Of a stretch of 64,000 nt of DNA, positions 1 through 10,090 are shown in pieces. Source of the stretch: Periplaneta americana (Eukaryota; Arthropoda; Insecta; Blattodea; Blattidae); assembly GCF_040183065.1 (NCBI RefSeq), contig NC_091131.1:8380001-8444000 (forward strand), given 5' to 3'. Each line of letters starts with the position of its first letter. The first letter of the stretch is position 1. Below the pieces are notes generated by a model, which ran no database searches, was not told where the DNA came from, and was given only the letters and a program-made list of their open reading frames with translations. A program made the translations under genes and the position numbers.

Positions 1-876
1 GTGTTCCTTAAAAACGTTTTTATGCGTTTCAAGCAAGAAAAACATCTTTCTGGCTCAGCAGTGGTCATTGGTGTTGTAACTAAAATATTTAACAACTTCG
101 TTACTTCACAGAATGGATCCCGTGAATTGTTAGAGACTATGTTTTGTAACAATTGAACAGCCATTTATATTTCGGAAGTCGGATCTTCCGTATAGAACTC
201 CAAGTTGTGTCTTTAACATTCTTTTGTTCAGCACAGTATAGCTGTTGACAGCAACTTCAAGTTCGCGTTCAGGAAAATTATGCAAAAAATTGTCAAACAA
301 TTCGCTGTTTAACAATTTTGTTGCGTCTAGGTAGCTTAAAAACTGGAAACGATGAGTAGTTTCCTGAACTATACGGTTACATATCTCCTTGGCATCAATT
401 TTCTGGGATTCAATTTTCCGTCGCTTGCTGATTGATTCAGGAGGAACCTCAAAAAACTGGTAGATGGCAGCAGCAGTCGAACATTTGAATTACCAAATAC
501 ATTGTAAATAGTTCCGAGTTCCTCCAGAAACAAGCATTCTTTCCTTACGCTTTACTTTTGCAATCTCCAAGCTGTGTTGTGCTGAAGCTGACTACAGCAC
601 TTCCCCGCGTAAAAATAGCCAATCAGGGCAGTGATTTCAGCTTCGCACATGCGCATTAACTGTCTACATTCTCATGTAAGTTTTGAGTAGCACAACGAAC
701 CCCTGAGGCACCAAAGAGCGAAGAGCGAAGACTTAACACTTTATAACGCGTCATGAACATAACCACGGAAAATTGTCAAATGGTAGATCGAATACTATGG
801 TACTGCAAACACTTTATTTGAACAAAAATTATCATTGTGCTGTAGCACTGTAGCACATAAGGACGGGCCGCCCCTG
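1..876 (-). mobile_element. hAT-type DNA transposon relic, runs off the left edge
   Basis: On the minus strand, positions 1-545 encode a decayed hAT transposase C-terminus of the ZMYM1/TTF type. The end includes a TTPMTTAEPERCFSCLKRIK dimerisation-type motif near positions 20-80, and an LKTQLGVLYGR segment lies near 200. A frame change near position 125 separates the two blocks. Position 876 ends in a GC-rich terminus which, read inward on the minus strand, starts CAGGGGCGGCCCGTCC, typical of hAT ends. Only about 330 bases separate this terminus from the C-terminal coding remnant, so most of the transposase was deleted. The other terminus lies outside the window. Confidence 0.65.
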
Positions 877-1559
877 CATGGAGCAATGGATTTAAATCAG
901 AAAGGGAAAGGCGTCATCCTCTATAAGGAGTTCACTCCCGCCAATAAATGGATCCGACAACCTGATCGCCTCACTAGCAGTGAATAGAGACTAGCTCTTA
1001 AAATGACAGCTAATGTTTGTCCGCTGCGTGCTATACCAGGAAGGTTCCGAGACGGAAACCACTGTCGTCGTTGCGTCAGTGAGATTGAAACTCTTGGCCA
1101 CGTTTTGGGTGCCTGTCCTTTCAGCGAGACACTGCGGAACTCTAGACATCACAGAATCAGGTCCATGATTGCCGAAGCCTTGAGGAAGAATGGTCTCACT
1201 GTGCACGAAGAAGTCCATGGCATCTCTCAAGAGGGATCCTGTCGGCGAATTGACATGCTTGCCATTCCACCAGGCTCTACATCCGCCTACATTATCGATC
1301 CGACAGTCAGGTTCGAGGCACAGGAACAACAGCCCGCTGACGTCCAAGCAGAAAAATGCAGAATTTATGAGCCCACAGTTCAATTCTATTTGGAGAAATA
1401 TCACCTCACCTCCACTGAAGTAGTTTGGCTAATGGTTGGCGCTAGGGGCACAATACCTCGCCTCTTTGTCAGTTTCTGCAAGAAGTTCCAGCTGAACAAC
1501 GACTTCATTCGTGATGTTTCCCTTGCCGCTATCAGAGGATCACTTGCCATTTTAAAATA
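877..1559 (+). pseudogene. R2-like LINE ORF C-terminus (zinc knuckle plus restriction-like endonuclease), 5' part
   Basis: The frame is open from 877 (HGAMDLNQKGKGV...) except for one TAG at 985-987. It encodes a CCHC knuckle (CRRC then GHVLGAC, around 1057-1113) followed by a restriction-like endonuclease core with RRIDML (about 1240-1257) and YIIDPTVRFE (about 1288-1317). This order is the C-terminal signature of R2-clade LINEs. The reading frame is split at 1559 by a mariner insertion. Joining across the insertion (1559 to 2884) continues YYLYFVS and then a stop at 2909-2911. The reverse transcriptase domain is absent, replaced upstream by a hAT end. Dead copy. Confidence 0.75.
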
Positions 1560-2881
1560 CAGTGTGTCCACCATGAACCTGACACATTTCATTTGGCTGC
1601 CAAAAATCAATGAATGGAAATAAGTTGGTAACATGCATTGCAATATGTAGAGAAACTGTGGTAATTTAGTTGGCTATTTTTAAAAACCCGCGCGAGAGGT
1701 TGTACGTGGCGCTGCGGTAGCTTAAGTCAAAATGGCGACAGCGCAAGAGCGAGCACAAGCGATCTGGTGGTATGCTGAAACAAATTCGGTGATTCAAGTG
1801 CAACGCAACTTTCGGCGCGTGTTCCAGAAGGACCCACCATCACGGAACACCATTAAGACATGGAAACAGCAACGGGAAGTGTGGTGAAATTGCATGGTGG
1901 CGGTAATCTGCGCGTATCAGAGGAGCGTGTAGCAGCAGGGAGACAGGCGTATGAACGAAGTCCACGCAAGTCAGTTCGACAAGCGGGACGAGAACTGCAG
2001 ATACCGAAGTCCACGGTACATAAGATACTGCATCGCTCTCTTGGGTTTCATGCATACAAATTGCAGTTGGTTCATGAACTGAAACCAGATGACGGTAATA
2101 AGAGACAGGCATTTGCTATCGACATGTTACAACACATTGATGAAGACCCAACATTTTTAACTCGCATTGCTTTTTCTGATGAGGCCACTTTTCATTTATC
2201 GGGCAAAGTCAACACACACAATGTGCGTATTTGGGGGTCAGAAAACCCACGCTGCATTGTGGAACACATTCGTGACAGCCCGAAATTAAATGTGTGGTGC
2301 GGATTGATTCACAATTTGATCATCGGCCCCTTTTTCTTTGCAGAACAAACAGTTACGCGCAATACCTACCTCGACATGTTGGATCAATTTGTTGTGCCTC
2401 AGTTAATGCATTTGCAGCCGAACGTCATCTTTCAACAGGACGGCGCCCCACCACATTGGAGCCTGATCGTTCGAGAATTTCTCGACACACAATTTCCCGA
2501 TCGCTGGATCGGACGTGATGGACCGACAAGATGGCCACCTCGATCACCGGATATTATTCCTCTAGACTTTTTCTTGTGGGGATATGTCAAGAACAAAGTG
2601 TATACAGGCCACAAAATTCGTGATCTTCAACAGCTACGCGGCCGCATGAGAGATGCCGTCAATTCCGTTACGCCCGAGATGCTTCAGAAGACCTGGCAGG
2701 AAATTGAATTCAGGCTAGATGTTCTTCGTGCAACGAGAGGATCTCATGTTGAGGTGTATTGATTTTTTTAATAAAACTTGGTGAGTTACTCTTGATATTG
2801 CATGCATTCTTTTCTTTTTACCCCAAGCAGTATGAATTATACAGCAATTTCAAATGTGTCAGGTTCATGGTGGACACCCTG
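1560..2881 (+). mobile_element. mariner-like DNA transposon with TIRs and TA target duplication
   Basis: The ends are inverted repeats of about 27 bp: left starts CAGTGTGTCCACCATGAACC, right ends GGTTCATGGTGGACACCCTG. Both are flanked by TA (1558-1559 and 2882-2883). Element length is 1,322 bp, normal for mariner. It carries a transposase (1732-2762) and an AATAAA signal at 2770-2775. It is inserted in the last codons of an R2-like LINE ORF. Confidence 0.92.
1732..2762 (+). pseudogene. mariner-family transposase, one frameshift
   Basis: The likely original start is ATG at 1732 (MATAQERAQAIWWY...). This 51-codon frame encodes the N-terminal helix-turn-helix of the DUF4817-like type and hits TGA at 1885-1887. 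The remaining 300 codons are open in another frame from 1860 to the stop at 2760-2762. A single net frameshift near 1870-1885 therefore breaks the gene. The catalytic triad is visible: FSDEATF, FQQDGAPPHW and SPDIIPLDFFLWG. By my count 41 residues separate the second and third Asp, suggesting a DD41D-type family rather than classical DD34D. A second HTH (VRQAGRELQIPKSTVHKIL) lies near 1976-2032. All three acidic residues are kept, so the break may be recent. Confidence 0.85.
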
Positions 2882-2911
2882 TACTATCTGTACTTTGTTT
2901 CCTGAAAAGGG

Positions 2912-3124
2912 AGAATTTTGCTCGAATATCTAATCTGTTTGTTTACTATGTTTTAGGCCTGTTATATGCATGCTATTATCTTTCCTGTACTTAATTTTCC
3001 CTTTTGTTCGTTCCCCTCCTTTCTCTTTTGTGGTCTGTTTTCGTTTTCACTCAATATGTTTATTATGATTTGTCCAATGAGGCAGTCCCGTCATTGGGAA
3101 AGCTGAAAGAGTGTCTTTCAATGT
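2912..3124. other. probable LINE 3' UTR or unassigned
   Basis: Non-coding AT-rich sequence downstream of the R2-like stop. It may be the 3' UTR of that LINE, but no recognisable 3' terminus is visible. Confidence 0.3.
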
Positions 3125-3311
3125 ATTTCTTGGACAGTATGTTGGGGATGGGCCAAAGAAGAAGTGTACCGGCGCAAATCTCAAGCTCTTGATGAGCTTG
3201 AAGATAAGATCCGTGAAGTCTTGGCTGCTACTCCCGCCGAGTACCTAAGAAAATGTACCTGTCCGTTTGAGGAAATGTCTTCAACATGTTGGAGCACGTA
3301 TTGAGTTGTGA
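3125..3311 (+). pseudogene. mariner-type transposase C-terminal relic
   Basis: From 3143 the frame reads WGWAKEEVYRRK, then ALDELEDKIREVL and TPAEYLRK. After a frameshift near 3256 it continues VRLRKCLQHVGARIEL to a stop at 3309-3311. This matches the usual end of mariner-like transposases (LWG...VY, helical ELxxxIR segment, GxHIE-like ending). No TIRs or TA boundaries were found. The family is different from the 1560-2881 element. Confidence 0.5.
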
Positions 3312-3680
3312 CATTCGCAAATGCAATGTCAATGTGTGAGCAAAACTGGGGGTTTCTATAGTGTAAACCAGCGGTGACCAAACTGGGTATCGTGATTACA
3401 TCGTGTAATCAAAGACATTCATACTGGTAAGAGGAGTTTCCTATATATTGCTCTCTGTCTCGCTCACATACTGAAGGTAAGCAGTGTCGGTACCATGTCG
3501 CTCTACAAACTCTCTGTCTCTACGAGCAGGAACAGAAGATTTCGTACAGAATGGGAAGAGGAATTTATTCGCTGTTCTGTCAGAAAAAATGTAATATGTT
3601 GCTTTGCTCAACGGTTCAATTAGTAGTAGTATATAGAAGCGACATTATAGGGCATTACTCTGAATACACAGGCATAACAG

Positions 3681-3681
<1 letters not shown>
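3312..3681. other. unassigned
   Basis: No credible gene, terminal repeat or RNA signature seen here. Confidence 0.4.

Positions 3682-3716
<35 letters not shown>
3682..3716. repeat. (ATT)n microsatellite
   Basis: About 11 perfect ATT units. Confidence 0.95.
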
Positions 3717-3718
<2 letters not shown>

Positions 3719-3870
3719 CAGCAAGTATTATCATAATTCTTATATACGTGCCTCAATATATAGGCCAACATCTTCCCTTGAATGATAAAGTAATTGCTAC
3801 GCCTTATCTCCATTTTAATTTCTTTTTTAATCTTTTAATGACAATTATCAGGTATTTACTAGTTATTGAT

Positions 3871-3917
<47 letters not shown>
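3871..3917. repeat. (AAT)n microsatellite at a LINE 3' end
   Basis: About 15 AAT units directly abutting the 3' terminus of the minus-strand LINE at about 3926, so probably grown from its tail. Confidence 0.9.
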
Positions 3918-3920
<3 letters not shown>

Positions 3921-3925
3921 AATAA

Positions 3926-5091
3926 TTATTTATTTAGAATATTAATTTATTTATTTAGAATATTAATGTGCGAAACAACAGCACAAGGCCAATTACAATT
4001 TAGCACAGGTACAAACGAAACAAAACAACAAATGATGATGAGAATGAAGGATAGAAAATGGCAATGAGATGAAAATACAATCAATATAATAGTATACATT
4101 ACTCAATTGACCAAAATGCAACAAAATAAATAGCACAAATAATATTATTAAAATTAGTTCAGTGAGATAGTTAAAATGATGGCAATTAAATAAAATGTAT
4201 TATAAATGAATTAATGAAACCATATAAATGAAGACAGGAATCATATAATTAATATTGTAAGTTATGCAAATGACGAGAATAGTATGATACATATCTAACA
4301 ATGGCATAAATAATAAAACTGACATAAAACTCGAAAAGTATATACTACACATTAAATGGATCCAAGTTCAATCCATGCAAATTAGCATATTTAATACATC
4401 TGCAGACCGGAGACAGAGATTTAGAATTCCTATTATAAAACAATTTATGAAATCTTAAACCCTTAGCAGGAATACGAAGACTGATATTGCTTATGAAAGA
4501 TTCACAATCAATATCACCCTTAATGACTTTACAAAAAAATAAATAATCAAGATCCTGACGTCTGGTGAACAAACTACCGCAATTGAAATATTCGCAATTA
4601 GTCTCATAGTTATAATCGAAATTTGGTAAAAATCTATAAGAACACAGGGAAATAAATTTTCTTTGAATATTCTCCAATTTAGCCGAGTCAGTGGAAGTAA
4701 TGGAGTTCCATACAACAGATGCATATTCAAGCTTGGATCTAACCAATGTATAGTATAAAATTAATAAACACATAGGAGTAGAAAAAGAATAAGTTATTGA
4801 CCTAATTAGACCAAGCATTCTTAATGAATGGGTATAAATATATTGCACATGATCATGAAAATATAATTTTGAATCAAGTAGAACACCAAGATCTCTAATA
4901 CAATCTCTCTTAGTAATTACGACATTACTAAGAGAATAATTAAATTTTTGGGAAATAGTTTTCCGTGAGAAGGAAATAACAAAAGTTTTGGATTGATTAA
5001 TTTTCATTCCATTTTCAACAGACCATTGTAAAATTGAATTAATGTCATTTTGAAGAATTTGACAATCAGCCGAACTATTAATTTTAATAGC
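3926..5091 (-). mobile_element. 5'-truncated non-LTR retrotransposon (jockey/CR1-like)
   Basis: The minus-strand element begins abruptly at about 5091, contains an RT C-terminal ORF (5090-4345) and a roughly 400-bp 3' UTR. It ends at about 3926 with a TTTAGAATATTAATG-type terminus repeated as short fragments at 5205-5272 and 43005-43160. In all three places the end is bordered by (AAT)n. Truncation plus a simple tail is typical of LINE integration. Confidence 0.75.
4345..5090 (-). pseudogene. LINE reverse transcriptase, C-terminal part
   Basis: The frame continues upstream of the ATG at 5007: INSSADCQILQNDIN then LQWSVENGMKINQSK, the usual region after the RT palm of jockey/CR1-type LINEs. 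It is followed by IRDLGVLLDSKLYFHDHV and LEYASVVWNS, and the ORF ends NLDPFNV at 4345. The conserved F/YADD catalytic box lies 5' of the truncation and is missing. The 249 or so remaining codons are open, so it is dead through truncation rather than through stops. Confidence 0.75.
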
Positions 5092-5271
5092 AGTAATAAT
5101 AATAATAATAGTAATAATAATAATAATAATAACAAAACGGATAGCTTTATCAGTAGCAGCAGTAATAGTAATAATAATAGTAATAATAATAATAATAATA
5201 ATTTATTTTATTTTATTTATTTATTTAGAATATTAACGTGCAAAACCAACAGCACAAGGCCAATTACAGTA

Positions 5272-5322
<51 letters not shown>

Positions 5323-5383
5323 ACGGATAGCTTTATCAGTAGCAGCAGTAATAATAATAATAGTAATAATAATAATAATAATA

Positions 5384-5421
<38 letters not shown>

Positions 5422-5446
5422 ACGGATAGCTTTATCAGTAGCAGCA

Positions 5447-5500
<54 letters not shown>

Positions 5501-5502
5501 TA
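5092..5502. repeat. compound (AAT)n array with three copies of a 34-bp interspersed motif
   Basis: The motif AACAAAACGGATAGCTTTAT plus CAGTAGCAGCAG occurs at about 5131, 5317 and 5416. The copies are separated by AAT/AGT tracts and by a 68-bp LINE 3' fragment (5205-5272). Long Asn-, Ile- or Leu-rich frames here are repeat artefacts. Confidence 0.85.
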
Positions 5503-5552
5503 GAGAAACTGATTGAATATTACGTGCTAGTGTAGTAATGAATTGAGCTATT

Positions 5553-5965
5553 AAACTCCAAGAACTGAAATCAGCCTTAAATCATCGTCATGAAGAGAAA
5601 GATGACATAAATAAATGTAATGAAGCCAGCTATCTAGTGGCGAACGAAATAGCTCGTTCTCTTAAGCCTTCCAAAGAAGGAGAGTTTTATAAAAGCGTAA
5701 AGATCAAGCTGGCTGAAATAATTTGTCCAATGAAAGTTAATTAATTTTGAAAAACTGCGCATATCTCGACTAAATATCCAGAAGAGAATTCACAAAGTTT
5801 CTGATTGTGTTCATGAGGTATATTTTTAAAAAGCAAGAAATTTTGTATATGTTTTTATTGGTTTTTGATGACAGTAATGCCATTACCGATACAGCAAAGC
5901 TTGCGATTTTTATTCGCGGGGTTGATGAAGAACTCAATGTTAGTGCACGAACCACCTCTGGTTGT
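5553..5965 (+). pseudogene. hAT transposase relic (GTF2IRD2/ZBED5-like group)
   Basis: From 5553 the frame gives LKSALNHRHEEKDDINKCNE, then SYLVANEIARSLKPSKEGEF and KIKLAEIICP, stopping near 5743. After indels, 5853-5965 reads FDDSNAITDTAKLAIFIRG then VDEELNV. These blocks and their order match the middle of hAT transposases of the GTF2IRD2/ZBED5 group (IAK-KPF-EGEF, then DESTDV-DTAQL). Frameshifts and the missing ends make it a relic. No TIRs were identified. Confidence 0.65.
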
Positions 5966-6532
5966 AGTTTTCATGCCAAGTACCTCTCCCCCGTCTCCTT
6001 ACTTCTTAGACTCTCTCTCGAGTGTAATCACTGCCGTTCGAGTTTTGGTCACCGCTGGTGTAAACCTTTTGAGAAATAGGTGTTTAGAAATAGAGTGACT
6101 GCTCACCCACCCTATAGTACTCGATACTCTCGAGATAACAAAGCATTTTACTTCATCTCCGCTCTGTACAGCTGCTGCCATTCTTGTAAATGATAACAGT
6201 TATTTCTCCTGCTAAAGATTCCTGAGTCGAAATGCTTTTACGGTGGGCCCCTCCTAGGTGAGATTTGTATTCCGAACGAGCGTTCAAACAGGAAAGTTAT
6301 TAAAACATTAAACCAAAACGGAGAGACATTCCTTCCCGTGTTACCGTCTATACATAATAGACATTGACCTTGCCTCCGCCTGGATTTCCTGAACGCTCCG
6401 GTCAACACGTGTATTCCTCTGAGTAAACACTCGAGAGTGGGTGTGTGCAGGTTTGAACAAGAGACCAAGGGATAGACAGACCAACTGCTTACCGCGACTA
6501 CAAGGTGATCCAGCCTTTGTGTTTCTATCACA
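5966..6532. other. unassigned
   Basis: No coding or terminal-repeat signal I can support. Confidence 0.4.
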
Positions 6533-6616
6533 TACAGTCGAACTTCGATATCTGGAAGTGCTTCCGGAAACTGGTAATGCTTCAAGATATAGAAAATATG
6601 AAAAAAAAAAAAAAAA
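6533..6616 (+). mobile_element. possible pogo/Tigger-type terminus fragment
   Basis: After a TA, the sequence CAGTCGAACTTCGATATCT resembles TIRs of insect pogo/Tigger elements. It ends in a 16-nt poly-A at 6600-6616. No partner terminus was found. Confidence 0.35.
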
Positions 6617-6842
6617 TTTTACAATACAATAAATTATTATTGATGACAAGTATTACCGCTTAACTTCCAACAAACAGAAGTCGGAATTGTCCACAGACTA
6701 TTTTTCTTTGCTTTTCAGGACGACGAATGTAGCAATTCATATCAGAGTTTGAGACGAATAATGTTAAAGACATGCCATTTGTCTTCGCAGTGGTGCTCAT
6801 TTCCAGGACTTAAGAGGTCGCTCAAGTCTAAATTGTTAGCTA

Positions 6843-7108
6843 ATTTTATTTTTTATTTTATTGGGTTATTTTACGATGCTGTATCAATATCTTGGATATT
6901 TAGCGTCTGAATGAAATTAAGGTGATAATGCCGGTGAAATGAGTCCGGGGTCCAGCACCGAAAGTTACCTAGCATTTGCTCGTATTGGGTTGAGGGAAAA
7001 CCCCGGAAAAGACCTCAACCAGGTAACTTGCCCCGACCGGGGTTCGAACCCGGGCCACCTGGTTTCGCGGCCAGACGCGCTGACCGTTACTCCACAGGTG
7101 TGGACTTG
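6843..7108 (-). mobile_element. tRNA-derived SINE
   Basis: Read on the minus strand, it opens with a tRNA-like head having an A-box-like TGGAGTAACGG and a perfect B box GGTTCGAACCC. The body carries CAAGTTACCTGGTTGAGG, and the element ends in a T/A-rich tail at 6843. A close second copy lies at 57604-57866 in the same orientation. Confidence 0.85.
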
Positions 7109-7431
7109 TTGGCTAACCATCTTTATAGACATAAGGGATATTTTAATATGGACTGGTAATACCCGTTATTATTTTGACTAGGCTTCGTATTCCAGCTACC
7201 TACAGACTGAAGTTAAAGACACATTGAGTATACAGTACGCCCAGCACAGGTAATGCAACGGATAAGGATGTAAATAAAAAAGTCGTCGCTACGTATTCGT
7301 GGAGTACAGTCAGCTCCCGACATCCTAGAGCTATGGGCCTACTATAGTCGCGACGCTGTTATTCCCGGCGTGACTCCTCCTCTTTGCTTACGTCTTAGGA
7401 AGTGAAGGCTCTATAAAGTCTAGGTAGGTAG
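7109..7431. other. unassigned
   Basis: Nothing recognised. It may belong to a larger repeat that includes the foldback at 7432-7630. Confidence 0.3.
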
Positions 7432-7630
7432 TATCGTTCGCCATTTTTGTTCTTTCGTTGCCGAGCTACCATACGAGGAATCTATTTGCCACACCGTTAA
7501 ACATTATCATGTCGTAGCTCCTATGATAATAAATCAAACGCTCTGTAATTCAGCAAATAATTGAGCGGCAAATAACGTCCTCGTGTGCTTTCTGCGAACG
7601 CCAACGAAAGAGCCAAAATGGCGGGCGATA
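7432..7630. mobile_element. foldback MITE
   Basis: Arms of about 65 bp face each other: TATCGTTCGCCATTTTTGTT at the left and AAAATGGCGGGCGATA at the right. Inner arm parts also pair (CTATTTGCC with GGCAAATA). No coding capacity. Confidence 0.65.
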
Positions 7631-8605
7631 ATATTATTTATCGAGCCTTAGGAAATGCATAATGTCGTCATCAGCGAATCACCAAGACGCACACGTTTAA
7701 ATGTAGCCGACCTACAACGTGATTGGCTGCCGGAAATTAGAGCGACGGGACTTTAGTAAACACAAGCTTGAGCCGTGATGTTCATTTTCGTCGTGATCTT
7801 TGCAGTGAATAATAACGTGCATTCGTGGAACTTGAACATATGCGGATATAACTTGAAATGATTTTATATTGCAAGAAATTCTTTCAATAGCGTTATTGGT
7901 GCATGATGTAGTACAAGATATTCCTATTGTCTGATATTTTTTTCGTATTTAATTAGAATGTTGCACGTCGCTCATCACTGAAAACCCACTAATTTTCTAC
8001 GTATTTTTCCAGAAATTCCTTAGAATGTAGATTACTTAATTTATTAATTGAGATACTGGCACTGACCAGCATGGTAGGCTACACAAATCCATGCTAAACG
8101 TCGAATTAATATCTTCATAATTTTCAGGTTTTGATGGTACTGGTTCTTTTGTATTACGTTCAACACACTTCCTGTGCCTTTTGCAGTGATTTTCAGTGCA
8201 TTTTTTTGTCACTTTTACGTTTATTTTACACAATTTATTTATTTATATGTAGACTAATGTTGCTGAAAATAGGCCTATTAGTTCAACAATATCCTCAACT
8301 ATGTCCTGCAATATTACACGCTTGAGCGTCTTACCCTAGGCATTTTACTTCTGGAATGAACCTTCAATCAGCCACAAAGATGTAGTTATTTAAATAATAC
8401 AAGTAAGAGAAGTGATCGATAAGACTACTCACTATGACTGCGTCCCGATTTTGACTTTCTAGAGGAAGAGGGCAGAGGATGAGTAACTATTTTGTATACG
8501 AACGTACTTGTACCTGCCCTGTGACGTCACATATACTTCGAATCAGGTTTATAGGTAGCTGGAATACGGAATCTAATTATGACGTTGCTATACATTGTTT
8601 GAGTG
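7631..8605. other. unassigned intergenic
   Basis: AT-rich, no supported gene. Short open frames here lack any recognisable domain. Confidence 0.4.
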
Positions 8606-8826
8606 TCAAAAGCATGATCCATCCATCCATCCACCATCCTCCATCCTCCATCCATCCATCCATCCATTTAAGTGTGCTTAAATGCGACAGGCTCATGTCA
8701 GTAGATTTACTGGCATGTAAAAGAACTCCTGGGGACAAAATTCCGGCACATCCGGCGACGCTGATATAACCTTTGCAGTTGCGAGCGTCGTTAAATAAAC
8801 CATAACATTTCCATCCATCCATCAAT
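8606..8826. repeat. (ATCC)n split by a SINE 3' fragment
   Basis: ATCC/ATCCACC units at 8606-8672 and 8808-8826 flank about 130 bp ending GCGAGCGTCGTTAAATAAA, a tail shared by insect SINE families. The fragment seems to have inserted into the microsatellite. Confidence 0.6.
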
Positions 8827-9082
8827 CGACGTGTTTTGCTGATGTAAAACTGTAGCTGTAGTAAATAACGGTAAATTGGAAAATTTTGTTTTTCAAACTT
8901 TTTGTACACATCATCAGTGTCAATTGCTTCCCAATAATTATTTGCAATATACATCAATACAATTAAAATATTTGTAAAAAATTGTTCTTCTTTATAGCAT
9001 AACGAATTTTGTTCAAACTTACAGTTTAAATTCCATAAGTACCGTCTTTTCTAAATAACTTATTCACCACACCTAACTTCAA

Positions 9083-9515
9083 AAATGAATGAATGAATGA
9101 GTGAATAAGTGAATAAGTAAGTAAATAAATAAATAAGTAAATAAGTAAATAAATAAATAAATAAATAAACAAACAGATAAATAGATAGATAAATAGATAA
9201 ATAGAAAGATAAATAGACAGATAAATAAATAGATAAATAAATAAATAGATAGATAAATAAATAGACAATTAAATAGACAAATAAATAAATAAATAGAAAA
9301 ATAAATAAATATATAAATAAATCAATAGAAAAATAAATAGATAAATAAATCAATAGAAAAATAAATAAATAGATAAATAAAAATGGATAAATAAATAGAT
9401 AAATAAATAAATAGATGAATAAGTAAATAGATAAATAATTATATAAATGAATAGATAAATAGATAAATATATAAAGAAATATATAAATAAATAGATATAT
9501 AAATAGATAAATAGG

Positions 9516-9550
<35 letters not shown>

Positions 9551-9552
9551 AA
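9083..9552. repeat. (AAAT/AGAT)n tetranucleotide array
   Basis: About 470 bp of interspersed AAAT, AGAT and AAGT units. The long frames rich in Ile/Tyr/Leu on the minus strand are artefacts. Confidence 0.95.
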
Positions 9553-10088
9553 GAAGCAGTAAACAAAATAACAAAGTAAGGTCACCCTCATCACCATCAC
9601 TTTCTATTATTGTTATTGACGGTACCTAATTGGTCGCCACGGCGCGGGATAGGAGACGCACTGCTCTAATGACGGGACCGCTGAATTTGAAGCCAAGGAT
9701 TCTCTTCTCTCTTACGAAACCTCTGCCGGATCCAATGGAAAGCACAGTAATTATTCCAACACCGAATTGCACGCTTTCATTTACCGAATTAGTCAAGAAA
9801 TGTACGTTGAATAGCGGGCTAACGAGGGATGAAGGCCTGGCATTCACTGAAGACACGCTAGCTTCAAATATTTTCTCTTCTCATACGCACTTCTAATGGT
9901 TGCACGCACATCTGAGTATCACAAACGCCTTGAATATTTAAGGCGCCTCTCACACTAAAAAGGGAGTCAGAAGGAAACCCCTTCTGAAATTACGGATACG
10001 AGTGAATAATATAAAAATAATGATCTGCAACTGCTACGATACAAACTGTGAGACAAAAAGTTTGTAATGTAGCATAAAAGCTCCGTCA
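9553..10088. other. unassigned
   Basis: An 88-codon plus-strand frame at 9630-9896 has no domain I recognise. I do not call it a gene. Confidence 0.35.
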
Positions 10089-10090
10089 TA

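Noticed and set aside
1190..1423. Overlapping frames in the R2-like region on both strands
   Set aside because: Shadows of the endonuclease frame. No motifs of their own.
5050..5535. Asn-rich 161-codon frame and Leu-rich reverse frame
   Set aside because: Translation of (AAT)n and interspersed motif. No coding evidence.
9026..9574. Long Ile/Tyr/Leu-rich frames
   Set aside because: Generated by the (AAAT/AGAT)n array in all frames.
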